Assembly (NCBI RefSeq): GCF_923079645.1 | Contig: NZ_CAKLPY010000001.1 | Location: 682,001 to 746,000, forward strand | Length of the DNA stretch: 64,000 nucleotides | Reading direction: 5' to 3' | Source: Emticicia aquatica | GTDB lineage: Bacteria; Bacteroidota; Bacteroidia; Cytophagales; Spirosomataceae | Shown: piece by piece, positions 34,459 through 43,166 of the stretch | Numbering within the stretch: the first letter of the stretch is position 1 | Layout of the letters: each line of letters begins with the position of its first letter | The notes under the pieces: model-generated | The model's input: the letters and a program-made list of their open reading frames with translations, nothing else | What the model was told of the DNA's origin: nothing | Databases searched by the model: none | Program-made: the position numbers and the translations under genes

Positions 34459-37044
34459 TTAATTACCTGACTTAACTCGGCTTTGTTCTGCTTCGGTTGC
34501 TGTGCTTCGACGACGAGCCGCCTTTACATTCTGATTGCCAAATTTATAAGTAAAAGTTAAACGTGCATTTCGGCTATCCCAACGGTTACGAATATCAAGT
34601 TTTACCCCTGCAAAATCAGTTTTTCCTCCCCAAAAACTTGTCAAGAAAATATCGTTGATGTTTAATTTTAAATTACCTTTTTTATTCCAAAAGCTTTTTT
34701 GTAAACCTGCATTTACGGCATACTGAGCATTTCCACGCATCATTCCATAGACATTGGGTGAGTTATACCACATAGATACTTCGGCAGATAAATCTTTGGG
34801 TAATTTCAAGCTATGACTTGTGTAAGCATTATATGCCCATTGGCCAACATTCAAATCTTGATTTAGTAATTTTCCACTGTATTTATTGTAATAAACCGAA
34901 ATGTTATTTTGAGCCGTCCACCATTTAGTTATTGGAATTGGAACACTAAAGTTTATGTTAATATTTTCATACTTAGCGATATTCTCACGAGTCGCAAAAG
35001 TTATTTTTTCTGGTTCAATTCCTTGAATATTATTGTATTTCTTGATTTTTTCTAAAACTTCTGGGTCATTTATGGCATTTTTGATGACTTCAATCATGTA
35101 ATCGTTTGTGATACTATAGCCAATACTTGTTACAAATGCTTGTTTGAAACTGTGCGTTATTTCAAATGAATTGGTGAACTGTGGCTTCAAATAACCATTA
35201 CCTAATTGGTAAGTGTAGGGATCGAGAAAATAAATAAAAGGATTTAATGATTCATAGTCTGGACGCTCGATTCTACGGCTATATGAATAAGAAAGTTGAT
35301 TGTTTTTGTTGATTGTTTGATTCAAAAATACACTTGGAAATAACTTTACATAGTTACGCTCTCTTTTTTCATCTAGTGTTACCGACTTTCCAACAGAATG
35401 CGTATGTTCCATTCGTAAACCAGTTTGCAAATTAAATTTTTCACTTAATTCTTTACTAAAATTTGCATAAGCGGCATTAATATTTTCTTCATATATGAAG
35501 TAGTTTGTACGACCTTTATCAACTAATCCATTTTGATAAAATCTGATGTCATTATCTGATTTTACCCAGCTACTTTTTGCTCCAAATTCTAATTTTGCTT
35601 TACTTTTTGGTAGTGGATGAATATAATCTGTTTTTACCGCAAAAATATTATACTTGTTTGGCGTATTGCTAGTTATATTGAGTGGTGTATTATACTCCAC
35701 TTCTTTATTATCAATAAATTTATAAAATCTTGATATCATTCCTCTTTCCATTGACAAGTTTTGGTAGATAGAATAGTCAATATCGGCTGTTAATTCTTTT
35801 CCTGTTGAATCAAAAGTATGCTTGAAATTGGCATTCATCGTAATATTTTGCCAAGTCCTCAAATTGCTTGCATTCGTAACTAGACTAGAATCAGGAATAT
35901 TACTACCTGCATGCTTGATGTACGTTGTGTTAATGTTGGGTGAAGTAGGCTTATTTTGCCAAGCTCCTGTGCTTCCATTTACCAAAAAACCGATGGTAGT
36001 TTTTTTAGTAGCATAAAAGTCGGAGCCGAGTTTATAACTGAAGTTTTGACTCTGATTGTAGCGATAGGCGAATTGTTCAAATATTTTTCCGCCAATTTCA
36101 CGTTTTAAAACGTTATTATTAAAACGTTGATTATCCGAAAATGTGAGATTGGCAAAAGTATTAAATTTCCCTTGTCGATTATTGAGATTTAAACTTGTGT
36201 TGTATTTAGGCATAATGCCTGGTTTTACAGTTTCAATTTTACTGAAATCGCTGTTTAAACCTTTTTCTAAATATGGTGGAAAACTTGAAGAAAATCCAAC
36301 AGAAACACTGCCATTTGTACCAAAGTTTTTGTTTTTCTTTGTAACAATATTAATCACTGCTTTACCAGCGGCATCATAGCGAGACGAAGGATTTGAAATA
36401 ATTTCGATTTTTTCAATTTGGTCGCTATTCATGTTTTTGAGCTGATTCGTTAAATCACTCTGTGACATATACGTTGGCTTGCCATCCATCAAAACCAATA
36501 CACCTTGTTTGCCTTTTACGCTGATATTATCATTATTATCGACTGTAACACCAGGCGATTTTTGTAAGACTTCTAAAACGGTATTTCCGTTCGCAACAAT
36601 ACTTCCTTCGACATTGACAATAAGCTTGTCGGCGGCTTGTTCGATAAATGGTTTTTTGGCTGTAACGGTTACTTCTTTTAGGTTTTGTGTATCTAAACTC
36701 AATTGAATAGCTGAAAGCTTAATTTCTAGATTTTCTTCACTTAAAATAAGTTTTGGCGAGTAGTATTTCTTGTAACCAACCATCGAAACCGAAACGATAT
36801 ACTGCGTTTCGTTACCAACTGCAATTTGTTCAAAGTGGAATTTACCATCTAAATCGCTTACAGCACCTTTGGTTAAAGTCGAATCTTTGGCTTTGAGTAA
36901 TAAAACGTTTGCAAATGGAAGTACTTGTTTCTTTTCATCGAAAAGACTTCCTGAAATTTTTCCTTTAAACGAAACTTCAGCGTTTTGGGCAAAAGAAAGT
37001 AAACTCGCTGATGCGAGTAGCATTGTAAGTAATAGCTTTTTCAT
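34459..37044 (-). CDS. Outer membrane beta-barrel receptor (TonB-dependent receptor family)
   Basis: 861 aa. Signal peptide MKKLLLTMLLASASLLSFAQ, a carboxypeptidase-regulatory-like domain (about 28-115, GSLFDEKKQVLPFANVLLLKAKD), a plug domain (125-230, PGVTVDNNDNISVKGKQGVLVLMDGKP and IEKIEIISNPSSRYDAAG), then a large barrel with typical GKFNTFANLTFSDNQRFNNN and YSYSRRIERPDYESLNPFIYFLDPYTYQLGNG motifs. This barrel family (outer membrane beta-barrel protein 3) often lacks a SusD partner, and none is seen here. The ligand is unknown. Confidence 0.9.
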   Translation of the reverse strand: MKKLLLTMLLASASLLSFAQNAEVSFKGKISGSLFDEKKQVLPFANVLLLKAKDSTLTKGAVSDLDGKFHFEQIAVGNETQYIVSVSMVGYKKYYSPKLILSEENLEIKLSAIQLSLDTQNLKEVTVTAKKPFIEQAADKLIVNVEGSIVANGNTVLEVLQKSPGVTVDNNDNISVKGKQGVLVLMDGKPTYMSQSDLTNQLKNMNSDQIEKIEIISNPSSRYDAAGKAVINIVTKKNKNFGTNGSVSVGFSSSFPPYLEKGLNSDFSKIETVKPGIMPKYNTSLNLNNRQGKFNTFANLTFSDNQRFNNNVLKREIGGKIFEQFAYRYNQSQNFSYKLGSDFYATKKTTIGFLVNGSTGAWQNKPTSPNINTTYIKHAGSNIPDSSLVTNASNLRTWQNITMNANFKHTFDSTGKELTADIDYSIYQNLSMERGMISRFYKFIDNKEVEYNTPLNITSNTPNKYNIFAVKTDYIHPLPKSKAKLEFGAKSSWVKSDNDIRFYQNGLVDKGRTNYFIYEENINAAYANFSKELSEKFNLQTGLRMEHTHSVGKSVTLDEKRERNYVKLFPSVFLNQTINKNNQLSYSYSRRIERPDYESLNPFIYFLDPYTYQLGNGYLKPQFTNSFEITHSFKQAFVTSIGYSITNDYMIEVIKNAINDPEVLEKIKKYNNIQGIEPEKITFATRENIAKYENININFSVPIPITKWWTAQNNISVYYNKYSGKLLNQDLNVGQWAYNAYTSHSLKLPKDLSAEVSMWYNSPNVYGMMRGNAQYAVNAGLQKSFWNKKGNLKLNINDIFLTSFWGGKTDFAGVKLDIRNRWDSRNARLTFTYKFGNQNVKAARRRSTATEAEQSRVKSGN

Positions 37045-37290
37045 AAAAGTAATTGTTTAGTAATAGCCTTTGGTTTTTGTGTCTATTGCATGAATTTTAT
37101 CAAAATGATTGATTGTTTATGTGAAATTCAATTTTTCATTTGATGCAAATACCGCTTTTGATGTTACAGTTTATTTTTCTTTTTCATAATTATAAAACAA
37201 ATATATCAGTACTTTGTATTACAAGGTAACTGATATTACATAAGTGGTTTTAATTTTGTGATGAGTGGTTTTGGAGCATTTAGGAGGTGT
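37045..37290. other. Spacer upstream of the receptor gene
   Basis: About 250 bp of A/T-rich sequence. No ORF, no perfect TAnnTTTG box and no repeat array was found. The best minus-strand candidate box is at GCAAATACC near 37145, with wrong spacing. Confidence 0.5.
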
Positions 37291-37339
37291 TTTTAAAATA
37301 GATGCAACCAAGTTTAAAAGGGTTGCATCTATTTTAAAA
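37291..37339 (-). terminator. 19-bp perfect inverted repeat after the XRE regulator gene
   Basis: 37291-37309 and 37321-37339 are exact reverse complements around an 11-nt loop. The arms end in TTTTAAAA, giving a T-rich tail on either strand. It directly abuts the stop codon of the small regulator gene. Confidence 0.8.
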
Positions 37340-37555
37340 TTATTTAATATCTTCGGAAACGAATTCCAGAATATCGCCAGGTTGGCAATTGAGGACGTTA
37401 CAAATAGCTTCTAACGTAGAAAAACGCATTGCTTTCGCTTTACCAGTTTTCAAAATAGAAAGGTTTGCTAACGTAATATCTACTTTTTCAGCTAATTCTG
37501 ACAATGACATTTTTCGTCGAGCAAGCATCACGTCGAGGTTCACAATAATAGGCAT
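37340..37555 (-). CDS. Small XRE/Cro-family helix-turn-helix regulator
   Basis: 71 aa. The HTH is at MSLSELAEKVDITLANLSILKTGKAKAMRFSTLEAICNVLNCQPGDILEF, close to the Cro/C1 fold (YozG-like). Proteins of this type are frequently encoded beside DUF2975 membrane proteins, as here (12 bp after the second paralogue). It probably regulates its own operon; TTGATAA repeats upstream of the first paralogue are candidate sites. Confidence 0.88.
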   Translation of the reverse strand: MPIIVNLDVMLARRKMSLSELAEKVDITLANLSILKTGKAKAMRFSTLEAICNVLNCQPGDILEFVSEDIK

Positions 37556-37567
37556 GATTATTATTTT

Positions 37568-38098
37568 TTAAACTGTTAATTCGTTTTCTTCTTGTAATTC
37601 TACGCCACGTTTAAAAATCTGAGAAATAACATAGACAATTCCTGCCATAAAGAAATATTCTTCATGGTTAAATAGATTGACCAAATCTATGTCAGTTCGT
37701 TTTAAAAGATATTTGATGTAGGCATTGCCAAAATATGAAATAATCCATAAGTCAAAAAGGAAATAACTAATGTTTTGCACTTTGTTAGATACAATTTTTG
37801 TAAAAGGATTTTTCAAGTTTAGTTTGAATAAAAAATCAGATAAATAATACCAGATGTAAGCTTTTAGAGCTGACAAAATTATTATTAATGACATTACCAA
37901 ATAAAAATAATTCAGATTAAATCCCCGTAATTCATGAATACTTTCATTGGCTAAATAAATTTTTTTTGCAAATGCTGGATTGTAAAAACTAATGATAAAT
38001 GAAGTAAGTTGACTACCACATTCGATTGAAAATCCGATAGCACCTAAGAGAGCTAAGTATTTGATTATTTCTAAAATGGTTTTGGTTTGTGTTTTCAT
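37568..38098 (-). CDS. DUF2975 membrane protein (second copy)
   Basis: 176 aa with about four transmembrane helices (ILEIIKYLALLGAIGFSIECGSQL near the N-terminus, YFYLVMSLIIILSALKAYIWYYL, YFLFDLWIISYFGNAYI and a C-terminal one). The end SQIFKRGVELQEENELTV is identical in the neighbouring paralogue. DUF2975 proteins have unknown function and usually pair with a small HTH regulator, as here. Both paralogues start with MKTQT. Confidence 0.87.
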   Translation of the reverse strand: MKTQTKTILEIIKYLALLGAIGFSIECGSQLTSFIISFYNPAFAKKIYLANESIHELRGFNLNYFYLVMSLIIILSALKAYIWYYLSDFLFKLNLKNPFTKIVSNKVQNISYFLFDLWIISYFGNAYIKYLLKRTDIDLVNLFNHEEYFFMAGIVYVISQIFKRGVELQEENELTV

Positions 38099-38110
38099 AA
38101 TATTTATTTG

Positions 38111-38641
38111 TTAAACTGTTAATTCATTTTCTTCTTGTAATTCTACTCCACGCTTAAAAATCTGCGAAACTATATATACAATTCCTGCATTAAAAAGGTA
38201 AAATAGACTAACCTTGAAACCTTTTTCTACGCCTTCAATGTGCTTTGACAAATAATCAATATAACCATCAGAAATAAATTCCACAGCCCAAATACTGAGT
38301 AATAAAAAACCTATTTTTTCAAGAACATTTGCCACTTCCATCGAGAATGGTTTTTGCATATTGATTTTATAAAGTACATTTTTTACGCTTTTCCATAGTT
38401 GAATATTCAAAAAAGCCCAAGTAAGTGTAAATGAAAAAATAAATAAATAAGCTATTAAGTGCGTTTTTCTTAATTCTGCTTGATTCATGATGATGCCACT
38501 AAAATTAATTTTTGCGTCTGGCAAAATGATACTAATTACGACTGTAGCTATGGTGAGTCCAAAAATCGTAACAGAACCAACAAAGGCAATCCAAGCTACG
38601 ATTCTTAATATTTTTAAGATTTTTTCAGTTTGTGTTTTCAT
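38111..38641 (-). CDS. DUF2975 membrane protein (first copy)
   Basis: 176 aa, the same length as its downstream paralogue, and 12 bp from it. Hydrophobic helices occur at IVAWIAFVGSVTIFGLTIATVVISI, LIAYLFIFSFTLTWAFLNIQLW and near LLLSIWAVEFISDGYI. The last 18 residues match the paralogue exactly, whereas the middle differs, which suggests a tandem duplication with conserved ends. Start ATG 38641. Confidence 0.87.
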   Translation of the reverse strand: MKTQTEKILKILRIVAWIAFVGSVTIFGLTIATVVISIILPDAKINFSGIIMNQAELRKTHLIAYLFIFSFTLTWAFLNIQLWKSVKNVLYKINMQKPFSMEVANVLEKIGFLLLSIWAVEFISDGYIDYLSKHIEGVEKGFKVSLFYLFNAGIVYIVSQIFKRGVELQEENELTV

Positions 38642-38672
38642 AATATTTATGTTTTATAAGTGAATGATGGCA

Positions 38673-38703
38673 CAAATGTAAAATTAATTTATTGATAAAC
38701 AAT
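38673..38703 (-). promoter_or_regulatory. Promoter of the DUF2975-regulator operon
   Basis: CAAATGTA (38673-38680) reads TACATTTG on the minus strand, a perfect -7 box, with CAATA (38700-38704) near the -33 position. It lies 32 bp before the first gene. Confidence 0.55.
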
Positions 38704-38740
38704 AAATATGTATTGTTTTTTGATAAAAATATATTGATAA
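38692..38740. promoter_or_regulatory. TTGATAA direct repeats and palindrome, candidate operator
   Basis: TTGATAA occurs at 38692-38698, 38720-38726 and 38734-38740, with start-to-start distances of 28 and 14 bp. AAACAATA-AATATG-TATTGTTT forms an 8-bp inverted repeat between them (38697-38718 region). Candidate binding sites for the small HTH regulator. Confidence 0.5.
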
Positions 38741-38853
38741 GCAGTTTTCTTGCATTTTAGGGATAGTTGCTGATTTATTCCTTACTGACAAAACAAATTG
38801 GAAAATTGTGTTACAAACAAAGTATATGCAAACTTAGCCCTCACAGTTTTTGT

Positions 38854-38861
38854 TATATTTG
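38854..38861 (+). promoter_or_regulatory. -7 box of the nadE promoter
   Basis: TATATTTG matches TAnnTTTG exactly. The -33 region is poor (GCAAAC). The predicted leader of about 100 nt includes the octad repeats at 38928-38959. Confidence 0.45.
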
Positions 38862-38927
38862 TAGCGATAACCAGATAGGCTAAGTTCATATTTACAAACC
38901 TGAGTATTTAATGAGCGGTGAGATTAA

Positions 38928-38959
38928 TTCACTTATTTACTTATTTACTCAAACACTCA
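38928..38959. repeat. Tandem 8-bp units in the nadE leader
   Basis: TTCACTTA, TTTACTTA, TTTACTCA, AACACTCA in register. Unlike the other arrays in the window, the period is 8. Confidence 0.6.
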
Positions 38960-38966
38960 TTATTTG

Positions 38967-40994
38967 ATGAAACTCATAAAAGTAGCAGCAGGAACACTCA
39001 ACCAAACGCCTTTGGCGTGGGAACAAAATCAAAAAAATATTATTGATTGTATCAAAGAAGCTGATAGTCAGGATATTAGCTTATTGTGTTTGCCCGAATT
39101 ATGTATTACGGGTTATGGTTGTGAAGATGCTTTTTACTCATGGGATTTGGTGGAACAGGCCAAAGAAAGCCTTTTAGAAATTGTTCAGCATACCGCAGGA
39201 ATGATTGTATCTGTTGGTTTGCCGATTCGATTCAACAATAAAGTGTATAATACGGCATGTTTGGTTGCCAATAAAAAAATATTGGGTTTTGTTTGTAAGC
39301 AACACTTGCCAAATTATGGCGTTTTTTACGAAGACCGCTGGTTTCATCGTTGGCAAGCGGGTGTTCGAGACGAAATTGAAATAGATGAATTCAAATATCC
39401 AATTGGAGATTTAGTTTTTGAATTGGACGGAGTTCGTATTGGTTTTGAGATTTGTGAAGATGCTTGGGTAGCAAATCGCCCTGGAAGAGCGATGTTTGAT
39501 AGGGGAGTGGATATAATTTTGAATCCGAGTGCGAGTCCGTTTTCATTTTCAAAGTTTGTTACTCGTGAACGATTCGTGATTGATGGCAGTCGTTCGTTTG
39601 CATGCAGTTATATTTATACAAATCTTTTGGGAAATGAATCAGGTCGATTGATTTTTGATGGTGATGCAATGATAGCTTCGGATGGCAATTTGTTGGTTTC
39701 ATCGCCAAGATTTGGTTACGGAGATTTTTACGTAACTTCAGCGGTAATTGATGTTGAAATGCCGAAAGTGAATCATTCACAAGTAAAATCTCCAATTACA
39801 CAAGGAAATTGGAAAGTTCAATCACTTTTTGATTTCCCAAAAATTAAACCGATTGCACCTCAATTCCCTGAATTAGAAAAGTTTGAACGAGGTGGATTTT
39901 TAAAAGAAGAAGAATTTGCTCGTGCGGTTAGTTTAGCCCTTTTTGATTATTTACGTAAGTCTCGTTCACAAGGTTTTACAGTTTCGCTATCGGGTGGAGC
40001 AGATTCTTGTGCTTGTGTGGCTTTGTGTGGTTTGATGATTCGTTTGGCTGATGAAAGTATTGGTTTAGATGCTTTCAAGAAAAAGCTTGCTTACATCAAT
40101 AAAATTCAAGATTGCACTACGGTTGAAGAAATTGCCGAAAAAATGATTCACAGCATTTATCAAGGAACAGAAAATAGCTCGACCGATACTTATGAATCGG
40201 CTGAAGGTTTGGCCAAAAATATAGGTGCAACTTTTTACAATGTCAATATAAATGGACTTGTAGAAACATATAAAGATTTGATAGAAAAGCAAATAGGTCG
40301 AGATTTAACATGGGAAAATGATGATTTGCCCTTGCAAAATATTCAAGCGAGGGTAAGAGCCCCAAGTGTTTGGCTGCTTACAAATTTGCATAATCATTTA
40401 CTTTTGGCTACATCAAATCGTTCAGAAGTAGCAGTCGGTTACTGCACAATGGATGGTGATACAGCTGGAAGCATTAATCCAATTGCGGGAATTGATAAAT
40501 TTTGGTTGAAAAAGTGGTTGGTTTGGCTCGAAACAATTGGTTGTGATGTAAAAGGCAAACATATCAAAATCGAAGGTTTGAATAAAGTAAATAGTCTTCA
40601 GCCAACAGCCGAACTGCGTCCGTTAGATAAAAAACAAACAGATGAAAAAGATTTGATGCCTTACGAAGTATTGAATGCTATTGAAGGTGTAGCAATTCGA
40701 GATAAAAAACCACCTTTAGAATGTTTGTTATTCATGGAAGCTCAATATGAAGGACGATTTGACCAACAAACTTTGGCGGGTTGGGTTGAACGTTTTTTCA
40801 GACTTTGGAGCAGAAACCAATGGAAACGTGAGCGATATGCACCAAGTTTTCATTTAGATAGTTATAATCTTGACCCTCGTGGCTGGTGTCGATTCCCAAT
40901 TTTATCAGGTGGATTTGAAAAAGAACTAGCCGATATGCGAGAATATATTGAAAAAGGTGATAGAAAGAAGTCTAGAGGTAGAATTGGGTTTTAA
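38967..40994 (+). CDS. nadE: Glutamine-hydrolysing NAD+ synthase
   Basis: 675 aa from ATG 38967; a TTG three bases earlier is less likely. The N-terminal nitrilase-type glutaminase domain has catalytic Glu44 (LCLPELCITGYG), Lys111 (VCKQHLPNYG) and Cys163 (FEICEDAW). The C-terminal synthetase domain has the ATP PP-loop SLSGGADS at about 340-347 and TSNRSEVAVGYCTMDGDTAGSINPIAGIDKFWLKKW. It amidates deamido-NAD+ with glutamine as donor. Convergent with the OmpA-family gene, with a terminator between them. Confidence 0.98.
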   Translation: MKLIKVAAGTLNQTPLAWEQNQKNIIDCIKEADSQDISLLCLPELCITGYGCEDAFYSWDLVEQAKESLLEIVQHTAGMIVSVGLPIRFNNKVYNTACLVANKKILGFVCKQHLPNYGVFYEDRWFHRWQAGVRDEIEIDEFKYPIGDLVFELDGVRIGFEICEDAWVANRPGRAMFDRGVDIILNPSASPFSFSKFVTRERFVIDGSRSFACSYIYTNLLGNESGRLIFDGDAMIASDGNLLVSSPRFGYGDFYVTSAVIDVEMPKVNHSQVKSPITQGNWKVQSLFDFPKIKPIAPQFPELEKFERGGFLKEEEFARAVSLALFDYLRKSRSQGFTVSLSGGADSCACVALCGLMIRLADESIGLDAFKKKLAYINKIQDCTTVEEIAEKMIHSIYQGTENSSTDTYESAEGLAKNIGATFYNVNINGLVETYKDLIEKQIGRDLTWENDDLPLQNIQARVRAPSVWLLTNLHNHLLLATSNRSEVAVGYCTMDGDTAGSINPIAGIDKFWLKKWLVWLETIGCDVKGKHIKIEGLNKVNSLQPTAELRPLDKKQTDEKDLMPYEVLNAIEGVAIRDKKPPLECLLFMEAQYEGRFDQQTLAGWVERFFRLWSRNQWKRERYAPSFHLDSYNLDPRGWCRFPILSGGFEKELADMREYIEKGDRKKSRGRIGF

Positions 40995-41037
40995 TAAAGA
41001 AGCAGTCGTTTAAACCAAAACGACTGCTTCTTTATTT
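40992..41037. terminator. Bidirectional terminator between nadE and the OmpA-type gene
   Basis: 40993-41010 and 41019-41036 are exact reverse complements (18 bp, extendable by one pair into the 8-nt loop) with A/T-rich outer ends (AATAAAG / CTTTATT). It serves the convergent genes. Confidence 0.9.
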
Positions 41038-42056
41038 TACATCTTCACAAACTCCACGCGTCTATTTTCAGCTTTTCCTTCAAAAGTTGTATTTGAGGTA
41101 ATGGGTTTTGTCTCACCATAGCCTTTTGTTGTGAGTCGATTGCTATCAATTCCCATTGAAACCAACTGGTTTTTTACGGCTATGGCTCGAGCTTCTGAAA
41201 GTTTCAAGTTACTAGCATCATCGCCGTCTGTATCTGTATGTCCACTAATTTCTATTTTTAAGTTTGTATTGTCCTTTAAAATCTTAGCTATTGAATTGAT
41301 TTCTCCCATCGAAGCAGGTTTAATCGTCGATTTGTTTACATCAAAATTAATTCCATGCGAAACATATTTTCCATCAGTGAAAGCCTTGCCAATCATATTC
41401 ATATCTCCTCCTGCCGCTAATTTAAAATTCTTAAACATCATATTCATTCCATCACTGGCATCGCCTGTAACAATTAGCATATTTGCTTTAAAACTCACTT
41501 CAGGTACAACCAAAACTCGATATTGGTCACAATAAATTTTGATTTGGCCACCTTTTACAGCAATGGCTACGTGATGCCATTTATTAAAATACGCATCATT
41601 TACCAAACTTTTGGGGAGTTCTCCTGTTAGCCTTCCATCGGGGGTTGAACAAATCCATTGGCTGTTATTGGTAATAATTTGAACTGAGCAATCTTCACCA
41701 TTTTTAAAGCAAATACTTACCCCATTATTTGAATCATAAGCAGCATCAAGCCAAGTATCAAACTCAATCGTAAATTCTTTAGGTAAGTAGTTCGGTGTCT
41801 TCACTCTTGGCAAAAGGGCCGTATAATATTTTGTAATAAAAAAGGCTTTTTCGTCTTCTGCAATATTTACAACAGCTTGACCTCCGTTGAGTTTCCAGTG
41901 TGTGCTAAATTCTCCAGTTTGAGAATCTGAAAAATCATCTGTAAAAATGATTTTATCACCAGCTATAAAATCATAGTTTTGATATGCTTTGATGTCTTGG
42001 GCGAAGCACGCACTCACTAAATGGAAGCTGAGTATTAAAATTGAAATTTTTTTCAT
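41037..42056 (-). CDS. OmpA-family outer membrane protein with a LamG-like N-terminal domain
   Basis: 339 aa. Signal peptide MKKISILILSFHLVSACFAQ. Residues about 40-215 look like a concanavalin/LamG-type beta sandwich (TIEFDTWLDAAYDSNNGVSICF, NKWHHVAIAVKGGQIKIYCDQYRVLVV). Residues 230-339 are the OmpA peptidoglycan-binding domain (INFDVNKSTIKPASMGEINSIAKIL, EISGHTDTDGDDASNLKLSEARAIAVKNQLV, GYGETKPITSNTTFEGKAENRRVEFVKM). Last gene of a five-gene exported-protein operon, 39 bp after its neighbour. Confidence 0.88.
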   Translation of the reverse strand: MKKISILILSFHLVSACFAQDIKAYQNYDFIAGDKIIFTDDFSDSQTGEFSTHWKLNGGQAVVNIAEDEKAFFITKYYTALLPRVKTPNYLPKEFTIEFDTWLDAAYDSNNGVSICFKNGEDCSVQIITNNSQWICSTPDGRLTGELPKSLVNDAYFNKWHHVAIAVKGGQIKIYCDQYRVLVVPEVSFKANMLIVTGDASDGMNMMFKNFKLAAGGDMNMIGKAFTDGKYVSHGINFDVNKSTIKPASMGEINSIAKILKDNTNLKIEISGHTDTDGDDASNLKLSEARAIAVKNQLVSMGIDSNRLTTKGYGETKPITSNTTFEGKAENRRVEFVKM

Positions 42057-42095
42057 GATACTTTGAGTATAATTTATTGAGAGTTAAATCCGAAT

Positions 42096-43139
42096 TCAGT
42101 TCGCTTTCATGGCTTTAAATTTTCCTTGCAATTGGCCTCGCACAACGTGACCATTACCATCGTCCGAAAAAATGGCGGTGTTGAATTTGCCTTCAATGGT
42201 TTTTCCATCATCTTTTGTAATCGTTATATTTCCTGTGCAGTTATAAATTTCATTGTCTGAATAGGCATCACGACTACATCCACAACCTTTTTGCATAAAG
42301 CTCATAACTATTCCAGCGTTTCCTCCATTTTGTGAAACTGCCAAAGGGAAGCTACCTACGCCTTTTCCTTTATAAGATATTCCCAATATTCCAGCATTAG
42401 GAATCGCCTCTTTATTACCACCATCAATGCCCTCAAGGGTTAATCCAGAAAATGTTATGGCCGAACTATTTTCACTAAAATTATAGATATAAGTAGCATT
42501 ATTTGTAAGAGCATTGAGGTCAAATCCCTTTGATTTTGCAACGTCATAGGCCATTTGAGGTACATTTCCTTTCGATAAGCCCGCTATTCCACCATTACTC
42601 GTATTTGTAAATTTAGCATTGATGATACCAATAGCAGGAATGTTGAGCGTAAACGAACTTTCGTTTTCTACGAAGAAAATAGTTTTCAATAATTGTACTT
42701 TTGGAAGATTCGGACTATTCGGATTTAAATCAACTGAAACAACCATTTTGCCAGTTGATGGCTTGCTTTTGGGAGCGGTGTAACTGATAGTATTTTTATC
42801 TATTTCGACAATATTTCCTCCACCTTCTACTATTCTCCAATTGGTAGTTGTATATGGATTTTCCTCACCAAGTGGTAAATCTAGGTATTGAAACTCTTTG
42901 TGTAGGGGTGGCGTTTCATTATTTGGATCGATATTCGGAATTTTGATTAATTGAATCTTTAGCATACTGCTTTCGGCAGACTCTAAAAGGTCTTTATCGG
43001 CATATAAGTACAGTTTAGAGCCTTTTCCAGCAATAGCCTCGTCCCATTGCTGTTTACTCCAGCCTACGGGAGCTTGTGCATTAATATGCTTTAAGTCTGC
43101 AAAGATGCTAACGAGTAGTATTAAAATAAGTTTTTTCAT
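42096..43139 (-). CDS. Exported protein of unknown function
   Basis: 347 aa. Signal peptide MKKLILILLVSIFADLKHINAQ. The centre contains a segment that resembles an Ig-like sandwich (EEENPYTTTNWRIVEGGGNIVEID-type region near 95-115). A CGCSRD motif and a second Cys suggest a disulfide (near 290). The end GKTIEGKFNTAIF ... VRGQLQGKFKAMKAN resembles the end of its upstream neighbour (FIEGTFEGEV ... IKGRFKVH). No family is recognised. Gap to the next gene upstream is 27 bp. Confidence 0.78.
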   Translation of the reverse strand: MKKLILILLVSIFADLKHINAQAPVGWSKQQWDEAIAGKGSKLYLYADKDLLESAESSMLKIQLIKIPNIDPNNETPPLHKEFQYLDLPLGEENPYTTTNWRIVEGGGNIVEIDKNTISYTAPKSKPSTGKMVVSVDLNPNSPNLPKVQLLKTIFFVENESSFTLNIPAIGIINAKFTNTSNGGIAGLSKGNVPQMAYDVAKSKGFDLNALTNNATYIYNFSENSSAITFSGLTLEGIDGGNKEAIPNAGILGISYKGKGVGSFPLAVSQNGGNAGIVMSFMQKGCGCSRDAYSDNEIYNCTGNITITKDDGKTIEGKFNTAIFSDDGNGHVVRGQLQGKFKAMKAN

Positions 43140-43166
43140 AGTTTTAAGATTGAAATATATAAATTT

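Noticed and set aside
38964-38966. TTG start for nadE
   Set aside because: An ATG follows immediately in frame.
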